Origin: Aldehydirespirator sp965116865
GTDB taxonomy: Bacteria > Actinomycetota > Acidimicrobiia > Acidimicrobiales > Aldehydirespiratoraceae
Reading direction: 5' to 3'
Length of the DNA stretch: 64,000 nucleotides
Assembly (NCBI GenBank): GCA_965116865.1
Contig: OZ220727.1
Coordinates: 3,038,001 to 3,102,000, forward strand
The position numbers and the translations under genes were made by a program. This document shows positions 44,610 to 53,932 of the stretch, one piece after another (the stretch's first letter is position 1; each line of letters starts with the position of its first letter). The notes beneath the pieces were generated by a model. It was given only the letters and a program-made list of their open reading frames with translations. It was not told where the DNA came from and ran no database searches.

Positions 44610-45769
44610 GTGGATCTGTTCGAGCACCAAGGCAAGGAGCTGTTCGCCCGGTATGGACTGCCTGTGCCGGCGGGCGAGGTGGCGTTCTCGCCCGACGAGG
44701 CAGTGGCCGCGGCGTCCAGGCTCGGGCTGCCGGTGGTGGTGAAGGCCCAGGTCCACACCGGAGGACGGGGCAAGGCCGGAGGCGTGAAGCTCGCCGCCGA
44801 CATCGACGCCGTGCGCGGCCATGCCGCCGCCATCCTGGGCCTCGACATCTCGGGCCACGCAGTGCGCCGCCTGTGGATCGAGCGGGCGTCCGACATCGCC
44901 GAGGAGTACTACGCAAGCTTCACTCTCGACCGCTCCGCCCGCAAGTACCTGGGGATGCTGTCAGCCGAGGGCGGCGTGGACATCGAGACGGTCGCCGCTC
45001 GCGACCCCGGCGCCATCGCATGCATCCACATCGATCCGGTGGACGGCCTGACGCAGCAGGCGTGCCGCCAGTGGGTGGCGGACGCCCGCATCGGCGAGAC
45101 GGTGGCCGACGAGGTGGCCGGCGTGCTGGTGACCCTGTACGGCGTCTACGTGGACGCCGACGCCGACCTGGTCGAGGTCAACCCCCTCATCGTGACCTCC
45201 GGAGGCGAGGTGGTGCTGCTCGACTCCAAGGTCACCCTGGACGCCAACAGCACTTTCCGCCACGACGACTACGACCAGTACGACGCCACCCAGCCCCGCG
45301 ACGAGCGCGAGCAGGCCGCCCACGCCGAGCGGCTGCAGTACGTGGGCCTGGACGGCTCGGTCGGGGTGATCGCCAACGGCGCCGGCCTGGCCATGAGCAC
45401 CGTCGACGTCGTGAACCAGGTGGGGGGCCGGCCGGCCAACTTCCTCGACATCGGCGGCGGCGCCAACGCAGAGGTCATGGCGGGCGCGCTGGAGGTGATC
45501 AACAACGATCCTGCGGTGAGGGCCATCCTGATCAACATCTTCGGGGGCATCACCCGTGGCGAGGAGATCGCCAACGGCATCATTGAGGCCACCCGCCGGG
45601 TGGGCATCGACTCGCCCATCGTGATCCGTCTCGACGGCACCAACGCCGCGGAGGGCCGCGAACTGCTGGAGCCCTGCCTGAGCGACGCCCTGATGGTGGA
45701 GCCCACCATGCTGGACGCCGCCCGCCGGGCGGTGGAGTTGGCCGGTGCCGGCGACGGACGGGAGAGGCC

Positions 45770-45773
<4 letters not shown>
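44610..45773 (+). CDS. sucC: Succinyl-CoA synthetase (ADP/GDP-forming), beta subunit
   Basis: This TCA-cycle enzyme interconverts succinyl-CoA and succinate with substrate-level phosphorylation. The beta subunit has 387 residues, the normal length. It shows the ATP-grasp domain (MDLFEHQGKELFARYGLPVP, VVVKAQVHTGGRGKAGGVKL), the nucleotide/Mg site (VEVNPLIVTSGGEVVLLDSK) and the C-terminal ligase CoA domain (NFLDIGGGANAEVMAGALEV, NIFGGITRGEEIANGII). GTG start. The last four bases (ATGA) overlap the sucD start, so the subunits are translationally coupled. Confidence 0.97.
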
Positions 45774-46650
<877 letters not shown>

Positions 46651-46654
<4 letters not shown>

Positions 46655-46767
46655 GGGCGCTCAGCGGCCGTCGGCTGCTCCGGCAGCCACCGATCCTCGA
46701 TTGGGGAGTCGACGGCGATGGCGCGGTCAGCATAGGGACACAGAGGATCATCATTGATTTGTTTCAT
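46651..46767 (-). CDS. Possible 38-residue small protein antisense to the sucD end
   Basis: An ATG-to-TAA ORF encodes MKQINDDPLCPYADRAIAVD and then SPIEDRWLPEQPTAAERP. Its stop overlaps the sucD stop codon in antisense. The composition looks protein-like (acidic, no low complexity) and its 5' end is AT-rich, unlike the neighbours. I recognise no family; it may be the tail of a lost gene. Confidence 0.3.
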
Positions 46768-46786
46768 GATTGATTTGTTTCATGAT
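46755..46786. repeat. 16-bp direct tandem repeat
   Basis: TGATTTGTTTCATGAT occurs twice without a gap. It lies in an AT-rich island (46740-46810) between sucD and purH, unlike the surrounding high-GC DNA. Confidence 0.9.
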
Positions 46787-46863
46787 TGTCTAATATAAAT
46801 AAGTATAGAACAGCAGACGATGGCGGCCGCGTGACAGTAGCCTCCCTTGCAATGTCTGGCCGA

Positions 46864-46869
46864 TAGGCT
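46864..46869 (+). promoter_or_regulatory. Leaderless-type -10 element of purH
   Basis: TAGGCT lies 8 nt before the ATG and no ribosome-binding site is present. An alternative AT-rich promoter region lies at about 46790-46815. Confidence 0.4.
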
Positions 46870-46877
46870 CCATACTG

Positions 46878-48416
46878 ATGGAAACGACACCTAGAGCGCT
46901 GCTGTCGACCTTCAACAAGAGGGACGTGGTCGAACTGGCGGCGGGGCTGGTGGAGTTGGGCTGGGAGTTGATCGCCAGCGCGGGAACAGCCCGGGTGGTC
47001 GCTGCCGCGGGGCTGCCGGTGGTGGACGTGGCCGACTACACGGGCTCGCCGACGATGCTGGGGCACCGGGTGGTGACCCTGCATCCCCGCATCCACGGCG
47101 GGATCCTGGCCGACCTGCACGACCCTGCCCATCGGGTCGATCTGGAGGCCAACGGCATAGGGGCGATCGGTCTCGTGGTGGTGAACCTGTACCCGTTCGA
47201 GGCGTCCCCCGGCATCTCCACGATCGACATAGGCGGCCCGACGATGGTGCGGGCCGCGGCCAAGAACCATGCCCAAGTGGGCGTGGTGGTGGATCCTGAT
47301 GACTACCCGGCCGTTCTGGGGGAACTCCGCTCGGACGGGCGGCTGTTGGCAGCCACCCGCCGCCGGATGGCCGCCAAGGCGTTCGCCCACACCGCGGCCT
47401 ACGAGGCGGCCATCGCCGACTGGTTCGCCGCCGGGGACGGGCCGGATGAGCCTGGCCTGCCCGCGTCGCTCCGTTTGGAGCTCGAGCGAGTCGAGATCTT
47501 GCGCTACGGCGAGAACCCCCACCAGCAGGGCGCTCGCTACCGGTCCCGAGGCCGGTCCGGGTTCTTCGACGGAGTGGTCCAGCACGGCGGACCGGCGTTG
47601 AGCTACCTGAACCTGGTGGACGCCGAGGTGGCCTGGCGCTTGGCCCATGATCTGGGGGATCGGCTGGCTGCGGTGATCGTCAAGCACGCCAACCCTTGCG
47701 GCGCAGCCGTCGCCGACGAACTGGCCACCGCCTACGCCCGAGCCTTCGATTGCGACCGGCGCAGCGCCTTCGGCGGCGTCGTTGCCACCAGCACGGTGAT
47801 CGACGAGGCCACGGCCGAGGCCATGGTCGCCGCAGCCCAGGCCGATCTGGTGATCGCGCCCGGCTTCGCTGAGGGCGTCATTGAGCGCTTGTCCGCTCGT
47901 CGCTCCAACACCCGCCTGCTGGAAGCTCCCACCGAGCCGGGCCGGCCCGCCGGCTTGGAGGTGCGCACCCTCGGCGGCCTGACCGACGAGTTCATGGTGC
48001 AGACGCCCGGGCGGCTCGCGTCCGATCCCGCTGGCTGGCGGGTGGCAACCGTCCGGGAGCCGACCGCCGACGAGATGGCCGACGCAGTGTTCGCGTGGCG
48101 CGTGTGTGCCCACACCAGCTCCAACGCCATCGTGCTGGCCAAGGACGGCACGGCCTGGGGCCTAGGCGCGGGCCAGCAGAACCGGGTGCAGGCCGGCGAG
48201 ATCGCCGCGGCCAAGGCCGCGGGCCGGGCCGCGGGCGGCGCCTGCGCCAGCGACGGCTTCTACCCGTTTCCCGACGGCATCCACGCCGCAGCCGACGCCG
48301 GCGTAGCGGTCGTCGTCCAGCCCGGCGGCTCAGTCAACGATGCCGCGGTCATTGCCGCCGCCGACGAGCGCTGCATCTCGATGCTCTTCACCGGAGAGCG
48401 CCAGTTCCGCCACTGA
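46878..48416 (+). CDS. purH: Bifunctional AICAR transformylase / IMP cyclohydrolase
   Basis: The protein catalyses the last two steps of IMP synthesis. It has 512 residues, the usual length. The MGS-like cyclohydrolase domain (about 1-145) includes LIASAGTARVV and HRVVTLHPRIHGGILAD. The transformylase domain (about 180-512) carries the catalytic KHANPCGAA near residue 268 and the FGGVVATS, SNAIVLAKDG and GAGQQNRVQAG motifs. The C-terminus SMLFTGERQFRH is canonical. It lies 223 bp downstream of sucD with no purN between. It is complete and should be functional. Confidence 0.97.
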   Translation: METTPRALLSTFNKRDVVELAAGLVELGWELIASAGTARVVAAAGLPVVDVADYTGSPTMLGHRVVTLHPRIHGGILADLHDPAHRVDLEANGIGAIGLVVVNLYPFEASPGISTIDIGGPTMVRAAAKNHAQVGVVVDPDDYPAVLGELRSDGRLLAATRRRMAAKAFAHTAAYEAAIADWFAAGDGPDEPGLPASLRLELERVEILRYGENPHQQGARYRSRGRSGFFDGVVQHGGPALSYLNLVDAEVAWRLAHDLGDRLAAVIVKHANPCGAAVADELATAYARAFDCDRRSAFGGVVATSTVIDEATAEAMVAAAQADLVIAPGFAEGVIERLSARRSNTRLLEAPTEPGRPAGLEVRTLGGLTDEFMVQTPGRLASDPAGWRVATVREPTADEMADAVFAWRVCAHTSSNAIVLAKDGTAWGLGAGQQNRVQAGEIAAAKAAGRAAGGACASDGFYPFPDGIHAAADAGVAVVVQPGGSVNDAAVIAAADERCISMLFTGERQFRH

Positions 48417-48670
48417 CCCGTGCGTTGCGTCTGATTCCGAGCGTCGGGATCCGCCGGGACTCAGTCGAGGAGACGAGCACCCAGGTGGCGGTCATCTTCG
48501 AGCGAGGGCTCGCCGTCCCCGGCGTGCCCACCACCAGCGTGTCGCCCGCCATCGCCGCAACACCACAGACCGTCCCGAGGAGAGGACCGTCGCTGAGGCG
48601 GCGCGTCGGCACCGGCTCATCTGGCATGTGGTGACGGCGCTGGTGTGGTAGAACAGGCCGAGTTGTCTCG
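48417..48670. other. Intergenic region after purH
   Basis: No gene is convincing. GTTGCGTCTGATTCCG at 48423-48438, followed by GGATCCGCCGGG, closely matches GTTGCGTCTGATTCCG ... GGATCCACCGGG at 20687-20720 in the mobile-element graveyard. This may be a shared relic. Confidence 0.5.
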
Positions 48671-49681
48671 CTAACCTCGGCGGCGGGTGTAACGGCGGGT
48701 ATGATGGCGGGTGTGACGGCGGGCCAGCCGGTCCTCGGTGCCCGGCGAGGCTGATGGTGGCGCGGACTCGATGTCGGGGGGCGGCTCGTCGCCTCGCAGC
48801 ACCGCGGCGATCTTGGCGGTGTGGGTCGGGGTGCTGCCGCAGCAGCTGCCGATGACGGCCACGCCCGCTGCTCGGACGCGGTGGGCGTGGGCGGCCAGCA
48901 CCTCGGGCGTTCCGTCGTAGACCAGCGCGTCGCCGCTCCACACCGGCACGCCCGCGTTGGGCTTGGAGACCACCGGCGTGGAGGCCGACGACGCCGCCGC
49001 GATCACGGCCGCCTCGGTGTCGGCCACATTGTTGCCGCAGTTGGCTCCCACCGCTGCCAGGCCCAGCCCGTCGAGCCGTTCGGCCAGGTCAGCGCCGGTG
49101 ACGCCCATCATGGTGCGCCCGGCCGTGTCGAAGCTCATGGTGGCAGCCACGTCGAGGTCGCAGGCCGAGCGGGCGCCCCGCACCGCGGCCTCCACCTCGT
49201 CGAGGTCGCTCATCGTCTCGATCCACAGCATGTCGGCGCCGCCTGCGGCCAGCCCCTCGGCCTGCTCGGCGAAGGCGGCCTCGCACTCCGCGGCCGACAT
49301 GTTGCCCATGGGCTCCAGAAGCTCGCCGGTCGGGCCCATCGAACCGGCCACCAGCACCGAGCGGCCGGTCCGTTCAGCCTCGGCGTCGGCTTCGATGCGG
49401 GCGTTGCGGGCCGCGGCCGCATTCAACTCGACCCCCCTGTCGTCGAGGCCGTGCAAGGCCAGGCGGAACGAGGTTCCTCCGAAGCTGTTTGTGATCACCA
49501 GATCGGCCCCGGCCCGCAGGTACGCCCGGTGGATGGCCCGCACCTGCTCGGCGTGATGCAGGTTCCACGCCTCAGGGGGATCGCCGGCGCCGAGCCCGAC
49601 CGCGAAGAGCTGGGTGCCCATGGCCCCGTCGGCCAAGACATGGCCGTTGGCCTTCAACAGCCCGGAGATGGACGCGGTCAT
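48671..49681 (-). CDS. Homocysteine S-methyltransferase family protein
   Basis: This zinc enzyme transfers a methyl group to homocysteine to form methionine. The family includes BhmT, MmuM and the MetH N-terminal domain. It has 336 residues from the ATG at 49681, which has GGAG 4 nt upstream; Met codons further upstream lead into repetitive non-conserved DNA. The barrel starts LLKANGHVLADGAMGTQLFA, with ITNSFGGTSFRLALHG. The zinc cysteines are in GANCGNN (about 213) and GSCCGST (about 280). The methyl donor is unknown. The C-terminal tail ARRHTRHHTRRYTRRRG is encoded by short GGCGGGTGT repeats and is probably non-functional extension. A dispersed-repeat copy lies upstream. Confidence 0.9.
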   Translation of the reverse strand: MTASISGLLKANGHVLADGAMGTQLFAVGLGAGDPPEAWNLHHAEQVRAIHRAYLRAGADLVITNSFGGTSFRLALHGLDDRGVELNAAAARNARIEADAEAERTGRSVLVAGSMGPTGELLEPMGNMSAAECEAAFAEQAEGLAAGGADMLWIETMSDLDEVEAAVRGARSACDLDVAATMSFDTAGRTMMGVTGADLAERLDGLGLAAVGANCGNNVADTEAAVIAAASSASTPVVSKPNAGVPVWSGDALVYDGTPEVLAAHAHRVRAAGVAVIGSCCGSTPTHTAKIAAVLRGDEPPPDIESAPPSASPGTEDRLARRHTRHHTRRYTRRRG

Positions 49682-49766
49682 GGACTCCGGTCCGTCATGT
49701 CGCGGCATCCCCTCGTCGTGCGCGGGCGACGAACAACCCGCAACTGTAACGGTAGCGCCCGAACCC

Positions 49767-49883
49767 GTCGGCATCAGCGGCTGCTGTGGCTTGCAGCTCG
49801 TCACTGTCGGTCGGGGTCGGTCATGCGTCGGTCGGGGGCCGTCGGCATCAGCGGCTGCTGTGGCTTGCATCTCGTCACTGTCG
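49767..49883. repeat. 43-bp direct repeat, two copies, 74 bp apart
   Basis: GTCGGCATCAGCGGCTGCTG plus the next 23 bp occurs at 49767-49809 and 49841-49883 with one mismatch. Both lie upstream of the homocysteine methyltransferase gene. Apart from this and the MITE-like copy C, nothing was found in 49682-50110. Confidence 0.9.
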
Positions 49884-49980
49884 CGCAACACCGAGTCTCT
49901 GCACCGTCTCGGCTCCGCAACCGGCGTGTCCGGCACCGTCGGTTGCGGCGGCAGCGTGGAGCGCACCGCCCCTTGAGCGC

Positions 49981-50112
49981 GCGCGAATCGGTGAGAGTCC
50001 GTGGTGTCGCAGCGGTGTCGTTCCCGCTCTTGTTCGCTGCGACCTGAGGGCCGTTCGGGCCACGGCCTCGCCTGTATGGGCCGCGTCGCTCCCGCCTGTT
50101 CGCTCGGCCTCT
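49981..50112 (+). repeat. Dispersed MITE-like repeat, copy C
   Basis: It runs from CGCGAATCGGTGAGAG to GTTCGCTCGGCCTCT, similar to copies A and B, with a few substitutions and a small change near 50040. Its right end touches the 3' end of the amidotransferase-like gene, and its left end faces the homocysteine methyltransferase gene. Confidence 0.85.
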
Positions 50113-50821
50113 ATGCCGCTGAGGCCGCCTTCACCAGCCAGTCGAAGACAGGGTCGCGGTCGCGGGAGTCCATCATCTCGGGGTGCCACTGCACGCCGAT
50201 CCACGGCAGGCGGCGGGATTCGATGACTTCTATGGCGCCGTCGTCGCTGACTCCGGTCACCTCATAGTCGTCGGCCAGTTCGTCGATGATCTGGTGGTGC
50301 AGCGAGTTGACCTCGATCGACGGGCCATAGAGCGAAGCGGCCAGCGACCCCTCGGTCAGGTCGACCCGATGGACGATCGAATCGGGGGGCAGGTCGTGGC
50401 GGGCATGGGGCGGGATGTGCTGGTGCAGCGTGCCTCCGCCGTGCACGTTGAGAACCTGGAGTCCCCGGCAGATCCCGAGCACCGGCCTCTCGGTGCTCAG
50501 CGCTTCGTCGAGAAGGCTCAGCTCGAAGGAGTCGCGATCCGGCTCGCGCGTGTACAGCTCGGGGCACGGCTCCTGGCCGTAACGCTCCGGCTCGATGTCG
50601 GTTCCGCCGGTCAGCAGCAGCCCGTCGAGGCGGTCGGCGTATGCGGTGGGATCGGCGCTGCCGGGCAGGAAGACCGGCAGGCCTCCTGCGGCGGTCACCC
50701 CGAGGGCGTAGTTGCGGTAGAACACGTCGAGTCGCAACTCCCGGAACGCTTCGGGCTTCATGTTGAGTTCACCCGCCGTCTTGGTCCGACCGGTGATGCC
50801 GATGAGCGGATCGCTTGCCAC
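50111..50821 (-). CDS. Gamma-glutamyl-gamma-aminobutyrate hydrolase family (class I amidotransferase-like, peptidase C26)
   Basis: The 236 residues have the class I glutamine amidotransferase fold used by PuuD-like hydrolases that cleave gamma-glutamyl amides. The nucleophile Cys118 is in PVLGICRGLQVLNVHGGG, with TGGTDIEPERYG before it. The His/Glu pair (about 213 and 215) is in WIGVQWHPEMM, and NSLHHQIID is typical of the family. All three catalytic residues are present. Start GTG 50821 has TACACT 7 nt upstream, a leaderless arrangement. The physiological substrate is unknown; no puu pathway genes are near. Confidence 0.9.
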   Translation of the reverse strand: MASDPLIGITGRTKTAGELNMKPEAFRELRLDVFYRNYALGVTAAGGLPVFLPGSADPTAYADRLDGLLLTGGTDIEPERYGQEPCPELYTREPDRDSFELSLLDEALSTERPVLGICRGLQVLNVHGGGTLHQHIPPHARHDLPPDSIVHRVDLTEGSLAASLYGPSIEVNSLHHQIIDELADDYEVTGVSDDGAIEVIESRRLPWIGVQWHPEMMDSRDRDPVFDWLVKAASAA

Positions 50822-50828
50822 GGGCGAG

Positions 50829-50834
50829 AGTGTA
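50829..50834 (-). promoter_or_regulatory. Leaderless-type -10 element of the C26-family gene
   Basis: Minus-strand TACACT ends 7 nt before the GTG start, with no ribosome-binding site. Confidence 0.45.
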
Positions 50835-50929
50835 TGTTCCGACCGTGTTCAACCCATCGTCGCGCCGCTCGGCAGCGAGGATGGTCGCCTCGGGCTACGA
50901 TTCGCCGGGCGGCTCGTCACGGAGGAACG

Positions 50930-51988
50930 ATGACCAAGCGACCGCCACCTGAACGTCGTACCGAGATCTGGGAGCCTCCCGACGAGCTGACCGACCTAAT
51001 GGGACCGGTCTCCGGGAACGAACTGAACGGCCACGGCGAGCCCGACCCCCGCCGGCCGACGCTGGTTATGTGGGACTGGAAGCGGGATTTCGTCCACCGG
51101 CCGATGCAAGACCTGATCAGCGAGCGACACCGCGAGCACCCGGGAATCGTGGGCACGTTGCGACTCGGGACCGAGCCGGGACATGTCCCCGTGGAGATCG
51201 GGGCACGCAAGGTCCGCAAGACCCCGCAGGAATGGACGAGCAGTGTCTCGGAGTATGCGCTCGAACACCCGGATCATGCCGCGATGGACGTCGGGGTGGC
51301 CGCGGTCAGGCCTGAGTGGGTGTTCGAGCATGCGACGGTGACCGAGCCGTGGATCATCGTGATGGCTGTAGAGATGGACTTCGACGAACTCGCGGCCGCT
51401 CCATCGTGGAGGACCGGTGCGGAAGTGCAGCGGGGGTACAACACGGGCGCATATCTGGCCCGAGACCTCGCTGATTGGATCCGGGCGCAGGGCTACCAGG
51501 CCCGGGGCCATGGCGGGCCCAATGCCGGCCCCGTGCTCATGATTCCCCCCGCGCTCGCAGCCGGCCTCGGCGAACTCGGCAAGCATGGATCGATCATCCA
51601 TCCTGAGCTCGGCTCGCGGTTCCGCCTCGCGAGCGTGCTGACGGACCTGCCGCTGCAACCGTCTGAGTCGCAGCGGTTCGGTGCTTTCGAGTTCTGTTGG
51701 AACTGCAGGGTCTGCCTCGATGCTTGCCCTCCAGGGGCCATCCACTCCACCGAGCAGCTTGTTCGAGGCGACGTCAAATGGTACGTCGACTTCGATCGGT
51801 GCCTGCCGTACTTCGCCGAGACCTACTCCTGCGGCATCTGCCTGGCGGTCTGCCCGTGGAGCAAACCCGGCGAGGCCGAGCGTCTAGTCGGCACGATGAG
51901 CCGGAAACTGGCGCGACAGCAGGCGGGCGCAGAGAACACCGATCACTCTCAGGAGGAGACGGGACGAGACGGCGACGGCGACCGATAG
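50930..51988 (+). CDS. Reductive-dehalogenase-like (RdhA-like) iron-sulfur protein without export signal
   Basis: The protein has 352 residues and starts at an ATG with GGAGG 5 nt upstream. The cobalamin-binding nitroreductase-like domain shows GYNTGAYLARDLADWIRAQG and GHGGPNAGPVLMIPPALAAG, then LGELGKHGSIIHPELGSRFR and LASVLTDLPL, the hallmark block of RdhA/QueG-type proteins. Two 4Fe-4S ferredoxin motifs follow: CWNCRVCLDACPPGAI (about 256) and CGICLAVCPWSKPGE (about 303). There is no Tat signal and no RdhB membrane partner, so it resembles cytosolic RdhA-like proteins rather than respiratory dehalogenases. It lacks the length and HEAT repeat of QueG. The reaction could be reductive dehalogenation or another B12-dependent reduction; the substrate is unknown. 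Confidence 0.85.
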   Translation: MTKRPPPERRTEIWEPPDELTDLMGPVSGNELNGHGEPDPRRPTLVMWDWKRDFVHRPMQDLISERHREHPGIVGTLRLGTEPGHVPVEIGARKVRKTPQEWTSSVSEYALEHPDHAAMDVGVAAVRPEWVFEHATVTEPWIIVMAVEMDFDELAAAPSWRTGAEVQRGYNTGAYLARDLADWIRAQGYQARGHGGPNAGPVLMIPPALAAGLGELGKHGSIIHPELGSRFRLASVLTDLPLQPSESQRFGAFEFCWNCRVCLDACPPGAIHSTEQLVRGDVKWYVDFDRCLPYFAETYSCGICLAVCPWSKPGEAERLVGTMSRKLARQQAGAENTDHSQEETGRDGDGDR

Positions 51989-52074
51989 GCGGGCCCTGTG
52001 TCAGGCCGCGTCTGCTCCGTCCCCGAGGCCCGACTTAGGCGGCGCTTAGCGTTCAGAAGGGCAGGCCGGTCGGG

Positions 52075-52728
52075 CTAGAAGATGCGGCCCTCGATGCGGC
52101 TGGCGGCCAGCCACAACTCGACGTCGCGGATCGCCTCGGACATGGCCTGGCCGATCAGGTCGAGCTTGCGGACCTGATCGATGCGGCTGCGTACGCCCTC
52201 CAGCTCGCGTTTCGGCAACAGCTGGCGCAGCAGGCCGCATGCGTCCGCCAGGCAGATGATCACGATGTCGCGGGGGTCGGGGATCTCGTCGCTAAGGAGC
52301 ACGCCCAGGATCCGCAGCTTCACCTCGCGCTCCTCGGTGCCGTCGATCATCGGGTAGCGCCGCGACCGGAACACCCACAGGAACCGCTCGTCGTGCTGTT
52401 CGAGGATGCCGTGCTCGACGAGCCGGGCCAGCGCCTCGTCTCGGATGGCGTCGGCCTGCCTGGCCGTCTGCTCCACCCAGTAGCGGGCGTCGTGCTGCTC
52501 CCCGGCCGCGATCTGCTCCAGCGTCGGGTCGAGCAGGCTGTCGCCCACCGGCGTGGAGTCGATCAGAACGAGGTTGTCAGGGTCGGTGTCGATCCGGTTC
52601 TCCAGCGCCAGGTCCATGAGCACGGCGGCTGCCAGCGCGTGCTGCATCGACATCGCCGGGACCGGTACGAACTTGCCGTCGTCGTCCCGCAGTAGCAACA
52701 GGACAATCTCCTCTGCGAATCTCAGCAT
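52075..52728 (-). CDS. GPP34 (GOLPH3/VPS74-like) family protein
   Basis: The 217 residues match the bacterial relatives of Golgi phosphoprotein 3. The N-terminal MLRFAEEIVLLLLRDDDGKF is followed by MQHALAAAVLMDLALENRID, and the helical C-terminal part carries LADACGLLRQLLPKREL. In eukaryotes the family binds phosphoinositides and sorts Golgi glycosyltransferases. The role in actinobacteria, where it is common, is not established, and no membrane segment is seen. It is the last gene of a minus-strand series after nrdA and nrdB, 55 bp from nrdB, and might be cotranscribed. Confidence 0.88.
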   Translation of the reverse strand: MLRFAEEIVLLLLRDDDGKFVPVPAMSMQHALAAAVLMDLALENRIDTDPDNLVLIDSTPVGDSLLDPTLEQIAAGEQHDARYWVEQTARQADAIRDEALARLVEHGILEQHDERFLWVFRSRRYPMIDGTEEREVKLRILGVLLSDEIPDPRDIVIICLADACGLLRQLLPKRELEGVRSRIDQVRKLDLIGQAMSEAIRDVELWLAASRIEGRIF

Positions 52729-52783
52729 GTCGCCTTGTGTATCACATGATCCGCAGCCGCGGACAGGCGCGCCGTCGACGGGG

Positions 52784-53932
52784 TCAGAAGTCCTGGTCGA
52801 ACGAGACCTCGCCCTCCACGCCCACCTGGTAGGCGGACACGGTGCGCTCGAAGAAGTTGGAGAGTTCCTGCACGTCTTGGAGCTCCATGAACGAGAACGG
52901 GTTGGGGCTTCCGAAGCGCCGCCTGAGACCCAGCTGCATGAGGCGCTGGTCGGCCACGTACTCGAGGTACAGCCGGGTGTCGGCCACCGACATGCCGGGT
53001 ACGCCCTCGCCGAGCAGGTCCGCTGCGAACTGGTGCTCGGCGTCCACCGCCTCGGCCAGCATGTCGCCGATCCGACGCCCGAAGTCCTCGTCGAACAGTT
53101 CCGGCTCCTCGGAGCGCACAGTGCGGATCACCTCGAAGGCGAAGTTCATGTGCATCGACTCGTCGCGGAACACCCAGTTGGTGCCCGCCGCCAGCCCGTT
53201 GAGCAGGCCCTTGGACCGCAGGAAGTACACGTAGGCGAACGCAGCGAAGAAGAACAGGCCCTCGATGCAGGCTGCGAAGCACACCAGGTTCATGAGGAAG
53301 CGGCGGCGGTCGTCCGCGGTGCGCAGAGGCCCGTCGCCGACCGAGTCCATCCATTTGAAGCAGAATTCGGCCTTGGCCCGTATCGACGGGATGTTCTCGA
53401 TGGCGGCGAACGCCTCGGCCCGCTCGTCGTGGTCGGGGATGTAGTTGTCGAGGAGGTTCAGGTAGAACTGCACGTGCAGTGCCTCCTCGAAGAGCTGGCG
53501 CGACAGGTACATCCGAGCCTCGGGCGCGTTGATGTGCTCGTACAGGTTCAACACGAGGTTGTTGGCCACGATCGAGTCGCCGGTGGCGAAGAAGGCCACG
53601 AGCCGGCGAATCAGGTGCTTCTCGGCCGGCATGAGTCTGCGGTCCAGGTCGACTAGGTCGTCGGAGAAGTCTATCTCGTCGACGGTCCAGGTGTTCTTGA
53701 TGGCGTCACGGTACATATCGAAGAACTGCGGGTAGCGCATCGGGCGCAGGGTCAGGTCGAAGCCCGGGTCCAAGATGTTGGTCCGGCCGGAGACGTCCGG
53801 CGTGGGCGGCCCGGGCCGGGGCTCGGCTGCTGGCACAGGCTGGAAGCCTGTGGGAGGGTCGGGCAGTGCCGAGCCCCGGCCCGGGAGATCGAGAGGCTCG
53901 ACGGTGATGTGGGTGATGTCGGTGATGGCCAT
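52784..53932 (-). CDS. nrdB: Ribonucleoside-diphosphate reductase, beta (radical) subunit
   Basis: This ferritin-like subunit generates the radical for class I ribonucleotide reductase. It has 382 residues from the ATG at 53932, whose TGATG overlaps the nrdA stop. Metal-ligand motifs are visible: LMPAEKHLIRRLVAFFATGD, RQLFEEALHVQFYLNLLDNY (ExxxH), IEGLFFFAAFAYVYFL and NWVFRDESMHMNFAFEVIRT (ExxH). The usual radical-tyrosine position just after the first ExxH lies in HVQFYLNLL; subclass was not determined. The N-terminal 50 residues are a Pro-rich extension, partly encoded by a REP-like palindrome. It forms an operon with nrdA. Confidence 0.94.
   Translation of the reverse strand: MAITDITHITVEPLDLPGRGSALPDPPTGFQPVPAAEPRPGPPTPDVSGRTNILDPGFDLTLRPMRYPQFFDMYRDAIKNTWTVDEIDFSDDLVDLDRRLMPAEKHLIRRLVAFFATGDSIVANNLVLNLYEHINAPEARMYLSRQLFEEALHVQFYLNLLDNYIPDHDERAEAFAAIENIPSIRAKAEFCFKWMDSVGDGPLRTADDRRRFLMNLVCFAACIEGLFFFAAFAYVYFLRSKGLLNGLAAGTNWVFRDESMHMNFAFEVIRTVRSEEPELFDEDFGRRIGDMLAEAVDAEHQFAADLLGEGVPGMSVADTRLYLEYVADQRLMQLGLRRRFGSPNPFSFMELQDVQELSNFFERTVSAYQVGVEGEVSFDQDF
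53834..53852. repeat. REP-like palindrome inside nrdB
   Basis: CACAGGCT and AGCCTGTG, perfect 8-bp arms, are separated by GGA. It encodes part of the Pro-rich N-terminal extension (TGFQPVPA). The same palindrome type is known as a dispersed repeat in several bacterial groups; only one copy was noticed here. Confidence 0.6.

Noticed and set aside
50183..50929. Upstream extension of the RdhA-like gene
   Set aside because: It runs antisense to the C26-family gene, while the ATG at 50930 has GGAGG at ideal spacing.
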